From the NCBI RefSeq assembly GCF_029369745.1, contig NZ_CP120210.1, positions 2,356,001-2,420,000 of the forward strand: DNA of 64,000 nt, written 5' to 3'. The stretch is from Amycolatopsis sp. QT-25 (GTDB lineage Bacteria; Actinomycetota; Actinomycetes; Mycobacteriales; Pseudonocardiaceae). Positions 35,012 through 43,524 of this stretch are shown here, piece by piece. Each line of letters begins with the position of its first letter. Position 1 is the first letter of the stretch. Both the position numbers and the translations under genes were made by a program. A model generated the notes under the pieces. It was not told the DNA's origin. It searched no databases and saw nothing but the letters and a program-made list of their open reading frames with translations.

Positions 35012-35650
35012 TCATCCGGCTGGGGCCGAGCCGAACAGCCGATCGAGGTAGTAGTCCACAGTAGACAGTGCCTCGTCCGGGGTGCGGTGCTTCATCACGA
35101 TGTTGGTGCCCTGTGAATCGGCGAGTGCCCAGAGGATCGCGGACTCGTGCATCGGGTCGGCGGACTTGTCGACATCGCCCGCGTCCTGTCCCTGCCGGAT
35201 CAAAAGGGCGAGCAGGTCGAACAACTGAGGGACACCGTCGGTGAACGCGGCCGCGAAGGCGGGGTCCGAGATCGCGCGGATGAAGAACGCGACGCCCATC
35301 AGCCAGTCGCCGCGCCTGCGCTCGTCGAGCGGCAGGATCTCGGTCATGATCGCGCGGATGACGGCTTTGGGCGTCGACGGCAGTTCTCCGGCCGCCAACT
35401 GGGCTTTGATGCGCGCTTCGTACACCTGGGAGCGGCGTTCGACGGCGAACAGCAGCATCTCGTCCTTGGTCTTGAAGTAGTGCTGCACCAAACCCATCGA
35501 CATGCCCGCTTCGGCGGCGACATGCCGGAGGCTGACTCCCTCCAGGCCCCGGGTGGCCGTCAGCCGGGTCAGCGCCTCGGCGATCTCCGCCCGCCGCGCG
35601 ACGTGATCCACCTGCTTCGGCACTTCACCATCCGTTTCGCTGTTTGCCAT
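35012..35650 (-). CDS. TetR-family regulator, likely controlling the bPH2 pair
   Basis: 212 residues. HTH: EIAEALTRLTATRGLEGVSL then RHVAAEAGMSMGLVQHYFKT, with the BetI-like C-terminal domain (TMTEILPLDERRRGDW style blocks). Divergent from the bPH2 genes across only 65 bases that hold two identical palindromes, one covering its own start codon. It should repress both directions until a signal binds. Confidence 0.88.
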   Translation of the reverse strand: MANSETDGEVPKQVDHVARRAEIAEALTRLTATRGLEGVSLRHVAAEAGMSMGLVQHYFKTKDEMLLFAVERRSQVYEARIKAQLAAGELPSTPKAVIRAIMTEILPLDERRRGDWLMGVAFFIRAISDPAFAAAFTDGVPQLFDLLALLIRQGQDAGDVDKSADPMHESAILWALADSQGTNIVMKHRTPDEALSTVDYYLDRLFGSAPAG

Positions 35651-35660
35651 GCGATCGCAT
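35649..35660. promoter_or_regulatory. Palindrome ATGCGATCGCAT, operator 1
   Basis: Perfect 12-bp palindrome that includes the ATG of the TetR gene itself (start at 35650). The same 12-mer recurs 38 bases away. Confidence 0.7.
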
Positions 35661-35686
35661 TGCCACTACGGTCCCATGTTATTACG

Positions 35687-35698
35687 ATGCGATCGCAT
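35687..35698. promoter_or_regulatory. Palindrome ATGCGATCGCAT, operator 2
   Basis: Second copy, imperfectly extended on both sides (TACG...TGTA) to about 20 bp, lying 18 bases before the bPH2 start. Together with operator 1 it spans the whole divergent promoter. Confidence 0.7.
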
Positions 35699-35715
35699 TG
35701 TAAACGATCTCGGGG

Positions 35716-36228
35716 GTGAACTCGGTGGAAACCGATCGAGGGAAGGTGCGGTTGAGGCCGCCGCGGAACGTGCTGGATCAGCGGGTCGTGGGCTGGTGGC
35801 GCCTGCAGGGAACGCTTTTCTGGGCAACCCCGGTGCTGGTGCTGGTGGTGCTCGGGCTGCTCGTCACGCCCGCGCGGTTCTGGCTGCTGACACCGGCGGC
35901 GGTGTTCGCGGTGGTGGGGCTGGTCTGGGTGATGGCGATGCCGCTGTGGTGGTTCAAGGTGCATCGCTGGGAGGTCACGGAGACGGCGGTGTACGCGCGC
36001 TCCGGGTTCTTCTGGCAGGAATGGCGCGTCGCGCCGATGTCGCGGATCCAGACCGTGGACACCCTGCGCGGTCCGCTGCAGCAACTGTTCAAGCTCGCCA
36101 CCGTCACGGTCACCACGGCGTCGGCGCGGGGCGCGGTCAAGATCCGCGGGCTCGACCACGAACTGGCCGCGAGCCTGGCGGAGCAGCTCACCGAAACGAC
36201 GCAGGCGACGCCGGGGGACGCGACATGA
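35716..36228 (+). CDS. bPH2-domain membrane protein, YdbS-like
   Basis: 170 residues. Two membrane helices (about 35-50 and 58-78), then a bacterial PH (bPH2, formerly DUF304) domain: RWEVTETAVYARSGFFWQEW and SRIQTVDTLRGPLQQLF. In Bacillus the YdbS/YdbT pair of this type contributes to resistance against some bacteriocins. GTG 35716 or GTG 35725 may start it. The ATG of the partner gene overlaps its stop. Confidence 0.85.
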   Translation: MNSVETDRGKVRLRPPRNVLDQRVVGWWRLQGTLFWATPVLVLVVLGLLVTPARFWLLTPAAVFAVVGLVWVMAMPLWWFKVHRWEVTETAVYARSGFFWQEWRVAPMSRIQTVDTLRGPLQQLFKLATVTVTTASARGAVKIRGLDHELAASLAEQLTETTQATPGDAT

Positions 36229-37730
36229 CTTCGGGCGAGTTCGAGGACTGGAGCACACTCGACAGACGGACGCTCGCCGTCACCGCACTGACCATGACGG
36301 GCGCGGCCGTCGGTGCCGCGATCCCGACCACGCTCGCGATCGTGGGTGGCGGAGGACGGCTCTGGGTCGCGTTCGCCTGGGTCGTCGCGGGCGGGGTGCT
36401 TCTCGTCGGCGGTGGCGTGCTGGCCGAGCTGTTCTACTGGAAAGGCGTGCGCTACCGGGTCACGCCGGACCGGCTGGAGACGGCGTTCACGCTGGTCTTC
36501 CGCTCACGGAAAGCCCTGCAGCGCGAACGGATCCGCAACGTCGACCTGACGGCCAACCCGCTGCACCGCCTGTTCGACGTCGCGGTGGTGACCATCGGCA
36601 CCGGCTCGCACGAATCGGGCGGACAGGGCCGGATCAAGCTCAACCCCGTCTCCCGCGCCGAGGCCGAGCGCCTGCGCGCGGACCTGTTGCGCCGCGCGGA
36701 GATCGCGGAGACCGACGAGGACGCGCCGCTCGCCGAACTGGACCGGGGCTGGATCCGCTACGCGCCGATGTCGTTCCTGACTCCGACACTCGGCCTCGCG
36801 GCGGGCGGCGGGCTCATGCAGGTCTCCGAATGGGCAGGGCTGCAGGAAGGCCTGATCGACTGGGTGATCGGCCTGTTCCGCGGTATCCCGCTGGTGGTGG
36901 CGATCCTGATCCTGCTGGCGATCGCGATGGTCGTCGGCGTGGTCGGCGCGCTGGGCCTGTGGATCGAAATGTGGTGGAACTACCGGCTCGACCGCGAATC
37001 CGGCGGCACGCTGCGAGTGCGCCGTGGCCTGTTCACCACGCGCTCGATCTCGATCGAGGAAAGCCGGCTGCGCGGCATCGACCTCGTCGAGCCACTCGGG
37101 AACCGGATCTCCGGCGCCGCGCGGGTCGACGCGATCGCCACCGGCATGCGGCAGGGCGACGACAAGGACAAGACCGACTACCACACGCTCCTGCCCGCCG
37201 CGCCGGTCGCGGTCGCCAACCGGGTCGCCGCCACGGTGCTGCGCGAACCCGTCTCGCCGACCGAAGCCGTCCGGCTGACCGGACATCCGCGCGCCGCGCG
37301 GGGACGGCTGCTGCGCTGGTGGGTCGGTTCGGTCGTGATGCTGCTGGCGATCTTCGCCGTCCTCGGCCTGCTGCTGACCGACGTCCTGCTGGTGATCGGT
37401 GCCGCGCTCGGTGTCGTGCTGCTGCCGGTTTCGGTGCTGCTGGCGCTGGACGCCTACCGCAACCTCGGGCACGGGATCACCGGGCGGTACCTCGTCGGGC
37501 GGCACGGGACGGTGCGGCGGAGCACGTTCGCCCTGGAACGCGAAGGCGTGATCGGGTGGACGGTGAAGCAGTCGATCTTCCAGCGGCGCAAGGGATTGCT
37601 GACCGTCGTGGCGACCACGGCCGCCGGAGGCGGGGCGTACGCGGTGTATGACGCCGGGGAGGAGCAGGGGCTGCTGTTCGCCGAGGAGTCGGTGCCCGAA
37701 CTGCTGACGCCTTTCCTGGAACGGGTTTGA
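36225..37730 (+). CDS. Multi-bPH2-domain membrane protein, YdbT-like
   Basis: 501 residues. Three membrane regions (starting at about residues 20, 190 and 365), each followed by a bPH2 block: YRVTPDRLETAFTLVFRSRK, then YRLDRESGGTLRVRRGLFTT with SRLRGIDLVEPLG, then ITGRYLVGRHGTVRRSTFAL. The first and second blocks are clear and the third is more divergent. Coupled by a 4-base overlap with the YdbS-like gene, forming the usual two-protein unit, probably acting on envelope stress or peptide resistance. Confidence 0.87.
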   Translation: MTSGEFEDWSTLDRRTLAVTALTMTGAAVGAAIPTTLAIVGGGGRLWVAFAWVVAGGVLLVGGGVLAELFYWKGVRYRVTPDRLETAFTLVFRSRKALQRERIRNVDLTANPLHRLFDVAVVTIGTGSHESGGQGRIKLNPVSRAEAERLRADLLRRAEIAETDEDAPLAELDRGWIRYAPMSFLTPTLGLAAGGGLMQVSEWAGLQEGLIDWVIGLFRGIPLVVAILILLAIAMVVGVVGALGLWIEMWWNYRLDRESGGTLRVRRGLFTTRSISIEESRLRGIDLVEPLGNRISGAARVDAIATGMRQGDDKDKTDYHTLLPAAPVAVANRVAATVLREPVSPTEAVRLTGHPRAARGRLLRWWVGSVVMLLAIFAVLGLLLTDVLLVIGAALGVVLLPVSVLLALDAYRNLGHGITGRYLVGRHGTVRRSTFALEREGVIGWTVKQSIFQRRKGLLTVVATTAAGGGAYAVYDAGEEQGLLFAEESVPELLTPFLERV

Positions 37731-37793
37731 CGGGCACGCGACAGGCCGGACGCTTCGGCTGCCACCGAAGCGTCCACTGGCTACCGTCGTGAG

Positions 37794-38555
37794 ATGACCG
37801 CATTCGCCGCGCTCCACGTCCCCGGTTCCCCGCTGCTGCTGCCGAACGTGTGGGAGTTCGGCACGGCCGCCTTCCTGGCCGCGCAGGGCTTCCCGGCGCT
37901 CGGCACGACCAGCCTCGGGGTCTCGGCCGCCGAGGGCGAGCCGGACGGTGCCCCCTCCACCAAGGACGCCACCGTCCGGCTGGCGCGGCGGCTCGCCGAA
38001 CTGGACGCGCTGATCAGCGTCGACCTCGCGGACGGCTTCAGCGAGGACCCGGGCGAGGTCGGCGCGCTGGCCGCGGAACTCGCCGAAGCCGGTGTGGCGG
38101 GCATCAACCTCGAAGACGGCCTCGGCGATCCCGCGCGGCACGCGGCCAAGATCGCGGCGGCGAAGGAACACGCCCCGGACCTTTTCGTCAACGCGCGGAC
38201 GGACACGCATTGGCTGGGCAAGCCCGACTTCGGCACCGCGGCCGATCGCTGTCGGTCCTATGTGGACGCGGGTGCGGACGGCGTGTTCGTACCGGGGCTC
38301 GCCGAGCCCGCGGACGTCGAACGGTTGGTGAAGGCCGTGGCCAAACCGCTGAACCTACTGTTCCTCCCCGGCAAGGTCACCGTCGACGGCCTCGCCGGAC
38401 TCGGTGTCGCGCGGATCAGCCTCGGATCGCTGCCGTACCGGATGGCGCTGGCCGCCACGCTGCGCACCGTCGAGGCCGTCCGCGACGGCGGTGAACTCCC
38501 GCTGACCCCACCGTCCTACGGCGACGTCGCGGCCCTGCTCCCGGAATCTCCCTAG
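37794..38555 (+). CDS. Isocitrate lyase / PEP-mutase superfamily protein
   Basis: 253 residues, a compact TIM barrel of the PEP mutase/ICL type: LLLPNVWEFGTAAFLAAQGF, then LISVDLADGFSEDP and GINLEDGL (metal-binding acids), NARTDTHWL. It lacks the KKCGH loop of true isocitrate lyase and methylisocitrate lyase, so C-C lyase or oxaloacetate-type activity is more likely; substrate not known. It ends ten bases before the class V aminotransferase-like gene. Confidence 0.85.
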   Translation: MTAFAALHVPGSPLLLPNVWEFGTAAFLAAQGFPALGTTSLGVSAAEGEPDGAPSTKDATVRLARRLAELDALISVDLADGFSEDPGEVGALAAELAEAGVAGINLEDGLGDPARHAAKIAAAKEHAPDLFVNARTDTHWLGKPDFGTAADRCRSYVDAGADGVFVPGLAEPADVERLVKAVAKPLNLLFLPGKVTVDGLAGLGVARISLGSLPYRMALAATLRTVEAVRDGGELPLTPPSYGDVAALLPESP

Positions 38556-38565
38556 GCTCGAAACC

Positions 38566-39585
38566 ATGCAGACCTTCGGAGCCGAATTCGCAGTCCCGCC
38601 GGGTTATCTCAACACGCCCAGCATCGGCGTCCCGCCGTCGCACGCGGCCGACGCGGTGGCCGAGGCGGTCGAGCGGTGGCGACGCGGCGAAGCCCGGCCG
38701 ACGGACTTCGACGAGCCCGTCGCGCGGACCCGGGCCGGGTTCGGCGCGCTGATCGGGGTCCCGGCGGAGCGAGTGGCGATCGGGGCGTCCGTTTCGCAGC
38801 TGATCGCGAACGTGGCGGCCGGGCTGCCCGACGGTGCCCGGGTGCTGGTGGCCGGGAACGACTTCACGAGCGTCACCTTCCCGTTCGCGGCTCAGGCGCA
38901 CCGCGGGGTGAAGGTCACCGAAGTGCCGTTGACCGAACTGACCGAGCGCGTCGAGGGGCACGACCTCGTCGCGGTCAGCGTCGTCCAGTCGGCGGACGGC
39001 GCTCAGCCCGATCTCGGCGCGCTCCGTGCCGCGGCCGAGGCGGCGGGCGCGGCGGTCCTGCTCGACGCCACCCAGGCCGCCGGCTGGCAGCCGCTCGACC
39101 TCGGCTGGGCCGACTGGGTGGTCGCCGCGGGATACAAGTGGCTGCTCGCGCCGCGCGGGGCGGCGTGGCTGGCCGCGCATCCGCGGGTGCTGGAGCGAGC
39201 CGTGCCCGTCGCCGCGAACTGGTACGCGGGGCAGGACCGCGGGCAGACCGTCTACGGCCTTCCGCTGCGGCTCGCGGAGGGCACGCGGTCGCTCGACCTG
39301 TCGCCGGCCTGGCTCTCGTTCGTCGGCGCCGCCGTCTCGCTGGACTACCTCGGCTCCCTCGACCTGGGGGCCGTCCGCGCGCACTGCGTGGGCCTCGCGG
39401 ACGCGCTCCTCGAAGCGCTCGGTTCACCCGGTCAGGGGAGTGCGATCGTCTCGCTCGACGTCGACGCCGTCCGGGTGAAGGAAGCGGGCATCGTGGCCGG
39501 TAGCCGGGCCGGAAGGCAGCGATTCGGCTTCCATCTCTACAACACGGTCAGCGACGTCGAGCGGGTGATAAGCACGTTCAGGTGA
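38566..39585 (+). CDS. Class V aminotransferase-fold PLP enzyme
   Basis: 339 residues. PLP-binding blocks: VLLDATQAAGWQPLDL (Asp and Gln at the ring) and AAGYKWLLAPRGAAWL (Schiff-base Lys). Length and layout fit cysteine desulfurase or kynureninase-like members of the family; no reactive Cys loop typical of NifS is seen, so desulfurase action is unlikely. Adjacent to the PEP-mutase-like gene and probably co-transcribed. Confidence 0.85.
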   Translation: MQTFGAEFAVPPGYLNTPSIGVPPSHAADAVAEAVERWRRGEARPTDFDEPVARTRAGFGALIGVPAERVAIGASVSQLIANVAAGLPDGARVLVAGNDFTSVTFPFAAQAHRGVKVTEVPLTELTERVEGHDLVAVSVVQSADGAQPDLGALRAAAEAAGAAVLLDATQAAGWQPLDLGWADWVVAAGYKWLLAPRGAAWLAAHPRVLERAVPVAANWYAGQDRGQTVYGLPLRLAEGTRSLDLSPAWLSFVGAAVSLDYLGSLDLGAVRAHCVGLADALLEALGSPGQGSAIVSLDVDAVRVKEAGIVAGSRAGRQRFGFHLYNTVSDVERVISTFR

Positions 39586-39619
39586 ACCGCCGGAGTGCTG
39601 TGAACTACCGTATGTTCCC

Positions 39620-40297
39620 GTGGTTGGTGCGCAATTTACCCCGGGAGCGGCGGAAACGGCCCGGCTTCAGCCGGTGCGACCGGCAGGGCCGGGCGGGCCG
39701 CCGCCCGCGCCGTCGAGGGACAGCAAGGGCCTGGCAGTCCTGGCACTGAAAGGCGCCGGGCTGGTCGCCATCGCGGCCGTCTCCGCGCTGCTCTGGTGGC
39801 TGATCCGGCACGAGCCGGAGCCGACCCCGATCGCGGACACGCCGGCGAACAGCGGACGGTTCCAGTACACGCTGGTCGAAGGCCCGCAGGTCACCACCGA
39901 CTGCGCGAGCAAGTCCTACGGCGACACCAAGGAGTTCTTCACCCAGACGCCGTGCAAGCGGCTGTCGCGGGCGCTGTACACGACCGAGACCGGCGGGAAG
40001 AAGGCGCTGGTGTCGGTCGTCCTCGTCACCATGCCCGGCGAGGTCACCGCGACCCAGCTCAAGGCGCTCACCGACAAGGACGGCACGGGCAACGTGTCCG
40101 ACCTCGTGCGCGACGGCACTTTCAAGGCGCAGGGCGCCCCGAAGATCTCTGGACAGGACGCGGCCTACGACTCCCACGTCACCGGACCCGACGTGGCCAT
40201 CGTGCTGGCCGGTTTCTACGACAAGCAGACCGACAAGCCGGTGCTGGAGCGGATCGCGACCGACGCTTTGCGGCTCTCGGGCGATCTGCGCCGCTGA
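39620..40297 (+). CDS. Single-pass membrane protein with extracellular domain, unknown
   Basis: 225 residues: a Pro/Gly-rich cytoplasmic start, one membrane helix (about 45-63, [18 protein letters not shown]), then an extracellular domain with two cysteines (TTDCAS, TPCKRL) and the stretch [14 protein letters not shown]. No family assigned. GTG 39620 start. Convergent with the DUF4439 gene; a 23-bp hairpin separates them. Confidence 0.7.
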   Translation: MVGAQFTPGAAETARLQPVRPAGPGGPPPAPSRDSKGLAVLALKGAGLVAIAAVSALLWWLIRHEPEPTPIADTPANSGRFQYTLVEGPQVTTDCASKSYGDTKEFFTQTPCKRLSRALYTTETGGKKALVSVVLVTMPGEVTATQLKALTDKDGTGNVSDLVRDGTFKAQGAPKISGQDAAYDSHVTGPDVAIVLAGFYDKQTDKPVLERIATDALRLSGDLRR

Positions 40298-40316
40298 GTG
40301 GAGGCTCCCTCCGGAT

Positions 40317-40369
40317 GCTGGGAAAGGACCGTTCCTGGCAAAATTCGCCAGGAACGGTCCTTTCCCAGC
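40317..40369. terminator. Bidirectional hairpin terminator
   Basis: Perfect 23-bp stem starting GCTGGGAAAGGACCG with loop AAAATTC, between convergent genes. One of the two longest perfect stems in the window. Confidence 0.9.
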
Positions 40370-40401
40370 GCGCGATAGGGGCCGAAGCAGGCGTAAGAGG
40401 C

Positions 40402-41340
40402 TCAGGCCGATTGGCCCGGCATGGCGATCGCCACCGGCTTCGCGCCGAACTCGGCCCGCCAAGCGGTCCCTCGTCGCGCCGATCCGATCAGCGCGTTCAG
40501 CGCCGTCGTCCGCAGAGCCGCGTCGTCGGTCCGGTCGATGAGGCCGAGCCAGGCCGCCGTCGCGTCCGCTTCGGCCGTGGCCACCAGTTCCATCGCCGAA
40601 TTCGCCTCGGTCACCGGCTTCGGCGGCACGTACGCGGCCTCCGGTCCGGTGGCGGTCTGCCCGGCCGCGGAGAGCATCCGCTCGCAGACGTTCCGCCGCT
40701 TGACGTGCTCGGCCGTGCCGCGGCTCACCGCGCCAGTGAAGGCGGCCGGCAGATAGGCGCTGACCAGTCCGTACACCCAGATCGCCGCGTGTTCGGCGGC
40801 CAGCGCCCGCTGGACGGCTTCCGTCGTCTCCCCGCCGAGCTGGACTCCGGCGGGTATTTCGACGGCTTCGGCGTCGTCGCCTCGGCCGAGTTTGTCCGAA
40901 CTCTGCTGCAGCGCGGCGCAGCCCGCCGCGATCGAGGCGACCATCCCGGCGCGGTAGCGGGGCAGTGTGGGCACGAGACCTTCGGCCTGTTCGCGGGCCT
41001 GGGCGAGCCGTTCCTTGAGCCCGTCCACCGACGAGGGCGGGTTCTCCGCGGGGCCCTGCTGGTCCGGTTTCGGCCGGTTGAGCCGGTCCACCTCGGTCTT
41101 GAGCGCCGCCGCGTGCGCGGCCCGCGCCGTCGCGACCGCTTCGCCTTCGGCACCTGGCAACGCCTTCGCGCCCGCCACGTCGGTCTCCGCGGCGCGCAGC
41201 AGCGGGCCCAGCGGATCGGGGGTCTCGTCGAAGCCGGGGGAGCAGGCGGACGCCAGCGGCACGGCCGCCACGGCCAGCGCTCCCAGCCGCAGGAAAGCGC
41301 GACGGCTCGGCGAGGTGGGCTCTGTCGATCTTCCGGTCAC
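40402..41340 (-). CDS. DUF4439 ferritin-like lipoprotein, Tat-type signal
   Basis: 312 residues. Signal [20 protein letters not shown] followed by a lipobox Cys: a twin-arginine lipoprotein. The C-terminal part ([20 protein letters not shown], then [12 protein letters not shown] and [18 protein letters not shown]) is the DUF4439 ferritin-like helical bundle; metal binding is uncertain. GTG 41340 precedes the signal; longer upstream frames run into rimP on the other strand. DUF4439 genes beside rimP are, from memory, a common actinobacterial arrangement. Confidence 0.82.
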   Translation of the reverse strand: MTGRSTEPTSPSRRAFLRLGALAVAAVPLASACSPGFDETPDPLGPLLRAAETDVAGAKALPGAEGEAVATARAAHAAALKTEVDRLNRPKPDQQGPAENPPSSVDGLKERLAQAREQAEGLVPTLPRYRAGMVASIAAGCAALQQSSDKLGRGDDAEAVEIPAGVQLGGETTEAVQRALAAEHAAIWVYGLVSAYLPAAFTGAVSRGTAEHVKRRNVCERMLSAAGQTATGPEAAYVPPKPVTEANSAMELVATAEADATAAWLGLIDRTDDAALRTTALNALIGSARRGTAWRAEFGAKPVAIAMPGQSA

Positions 41341-41476
41341 GCCGCCCCATCCTGCCAGTACCCCGTGCGGGGCCGCCGCTCGCGCGTCACGCGGGGGCGA
41401 CCGGATAAGCTGGTCCACTACCGAACCCGGGATCCACGCCGCCGGGTCGCCCACCGCCGAACAGGAGCGCTCCACC

Positions 41477-42016
41477 GTGCCCAACGACCTCGCCAGCAGG
41501 CTGGAGCCCATCGTGGCCGAAGCCGTCAAGGCCGCGGGTTTCGACCTCGATTCCTTCGAGGTCCAGCAGGCAGGCCGCCGTCAGCTGGTCAAGGTCGTCG
41601 TCGACGGGGACGACGGCGTCGGGCTGGACGAGGTGGCGAGCGTCAGCCGGGCGGTTTCCGCCGCGCTCGACGAGAACGAGCACGTGATCGCGAGCGCGTA
41701 CACGCTCGAAGTCACCTCGCCCGGCCTCGACCGGCCGCTGACCGTGCAGCGGCATTGGCGGCGCGCGAAGTTCCGCCTCGTCAAGATCACCCCGGCCGAA
41801 GGCGCCGCCTACCTCGGCCGGGTCGGGCACGCGGGGGAGAACTCCGCGCGCGTGCTCGTGGACGGCGAGATCCGGGACGTCTCCTACGCCTCGGTGGCCA
41901 AAGCGGTCATCGAGATCGAATTCAAGCAACCACCTGCCGAGGACCTGAAACTGTTGGAAACCGATGCGTCGGCCCTGAACGCCGCCACCACGGAGCCGAA
42001 GGAGGAGCCGAAGTGA
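41477..42016 (+). CDS. rimP: Ribosome maturation factor RimP
   Basis: 179 residues. Blocks [40 protein letters not shown], and [15 protein letters not shown] are the RimP signature. It helps mature the 30S subunit. It opens the conserved rimP-nusA-ylxR-infB operon; its TGA overlaps the GTG of nusA. An acidic Lys/Glu tail (TTEPKEEPK) ends it. Confidence 0.96.
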   Translation: MPNDLASRLEPIVAEAVKAAGFDLDSFEVQQAGRRQLVKVVVDGDDGVGLDEVASVSRAVSAALDENEHVIASAYTLEVTSPGLDRPLTVQRHWRRAKFRLVKITPAEGAAYLGRVGHAGENSARVLVDGEIRDVSYASVAKAVIEIEFKQPPAEDLKLLETDASALNAATTEPKEEPK

Positions 42017-43053
42017 ACGTCGACATCGCAGCGCTGCGCGCGATCGAACGGGACAAGGACATCCCCTTCGAAACGGTGATCGAAGCGATCGAAACCGCCT
42101 TGCTCACCGCGTACAAGCACACCGAGGGCCACCAGTCGCACGCCAGGATCGACATCGACCGCAAGAGCGGGCTGGTCCGTGTCCTCGCGCACACCCTCAC
42201 CCCGGACGGCCAGACCGACGAGGAATGGGACGACACCCCCGAAGGCTTCGGGCGGATCGCCGCGACCACCGCGCGGCAGGTCATCCTGCAGCGTCTCCGC
42301 GACGCCGAGCACGAGAAGACCTTCGGCGAGTTCTCCGCCAAGGAGAACGAGATCGTCGCCGGTGTGGTGCAGCGTGACGCCCGCGCCAACGCCCGCGGCA
42401 TGGTCATCATCCAGGTGGGCGACATCGAGGGCGTGCTGCCCGCGATCGAGCAGGTGCCAGGCGAGACCTACGAGCACGGCGACCGGATCAAGGCCTACGT
42501 CGTCACCGTCTCGCGCGGCAACCGCGGCCCGCAGATCACGCTGTCGCGCTCGCACCCGAAACTGGTGCACAAGCTGTTCGCCCTCGAGGTCCCCGAGATC
42601 GCCGACGGCACGGTCGAGATCGCCGCCGTCGCGCGGGAACCCGGTCACCGCACCAAGATCGCGGTCCGATCGACGGTGCCCGGCGTCAACGCCAAGGGCG
42701 CCTGCATCGGCCCGGTCGGCGCGCGCGTGCGCAACGTGATGAGCGAACTGGCGGGTGAGAAGATCGACATCATCGACTTCTCCGAAGACCCGGCGAAGTT
42801 CGTCGGGAATGCGCTGTCGCCCGCGAAGGTTGTCTCCGTACGGGTCGTCGACGAGCGGGCCAAGACCGCTCGCGTCGTCGTCCCGGACTACCAGCTTTCG
42901 CTCGCGATCGGCAAGGAAGGGCAGAACGCGCGCCTCGCCGCCCGCCTCACCGGGTGGCGGATCGACATCCGCAGTGACGCCGCTCCCGACCAGGGTGACG
43001 AAGCACACGCCGGGCAGGCGCGGCCCGCCGCGGCAACCGGTTCGGCTGAGTGA
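42013..43053 (+). CDS. nusA: Transcription termination/antitermination factor NusA
   Basis: 346 residues: N-terminal RNA polymerase-binding domain ([20 protein letters not shown]), S1 domain ([10 protein letters not shown]...[12 protein letters not shown]), then two KH domains ending [20 protein letters not shown] and GWRIDI. Length is typical for actinobacteria, which lack the C-terminal acidic repeats of E. coli NusA. GTG start within the rimP stop; its own stop overlaps the ylxR start. Confidence 0.97.
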   Translation: MNVDIAALRAIERDKDIPFETVIEAIETALLTAYKHTEGHQSHARIDIDRKSGLVRVLAHTLTPDGQTDEEWDDTPEGFGRIAATTARQVILQRLRDAEHEKTFGEFSAKENEIVAGVVQRDARANARGMVIIQVGDIEGVLPAIEQVPGETYEHGDRIKAYVVTVSRGNRGPQITLSRSHPKLVHKLFALEVPEIADGTVEIAAVAREPGHRTKIAVRSTVPGVNAKGACIGPVGARVRNVMSELAGEKIDIIDFSEDPAKFVGNALSPAKVVSVRVVDERAKTARVVVPDYQLSLAIGKEGQNARLAARLTGWRIDIRSDAAPDQGDEAHAGQARPAAATGSAE

Positions 43054-43379
43054 AGGTCGAAGCGCTAGACTTACGAGTGGTTCAGAGCCCGCGGCCGGGA
43101 ACCGACCTCCAGCACGACCGGGAAGCCCCGGTTCGCACCTGTGTGGGTTGCCGTAAGCGGGCCTTGATCGGTGAGTTGCTGCGAGTGGTCGCGGCGGACG
43201 GTCGGTTGATCGTCGACGAACGTCGGCGATTGCCGGGCCGGGGTGCCTGGTTGCACCCCGTGCCGGACTGTCTGGCCAAGGCCGAGCGGCGCAGGGCGTT
43301 CCCCCGGGCACTTCGTGTTCCAGGGTCGCTCGACGCCCAGGGTGTCCACGAACGCCTGGAGCGGCACACCGAAGGTTGA
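43050..43379 (+). CDS. ylxR: YlxR (DUF448) RNA-binding protein
   Basis: 109 residues. [11 protein letters not shown] and [16 protein letters not shown] are the YlxR signature (a CxxC and an RNA-binding groove). Recent work links YlxR proteins to RNase P regulation and transcription. Between nusA and infB as in most Gram-positives. GTG 43050 is coupled to the nusA stop; GTG 43077 is a shorter alternative. Confidence 0.92.
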   Translation: MKVEALDLRVVQSPRPGTDLQHDREAPVRTCVGCRKRALIGELLRVVAADGRLIVDERRRLPGRGAWLHPVPDCLAKAERRRAFPRALRVPGSLDAQGVHERLERHTEG

Positions 43380-43524
43380 AAGGCGCCGGGACACCCCCGG
43401 TGCCGGATGGAATCAGGAAGCAGGTCGACCCGTCATGAGTCAGCCGTGAAGCTGAATCAATGAACGCGCGACAATAGGACGAGGTCTGCGGGTCTGCCGC
43501 CGGCCTCCCCAGATGAGGAGAGCT

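Noticed and set aside
39796..42012. Very long frame running into nusA in phase.
   Set aside because: Only the part from 42013 shows homology; the upstream part is antisense or out of frame to other clear genes.
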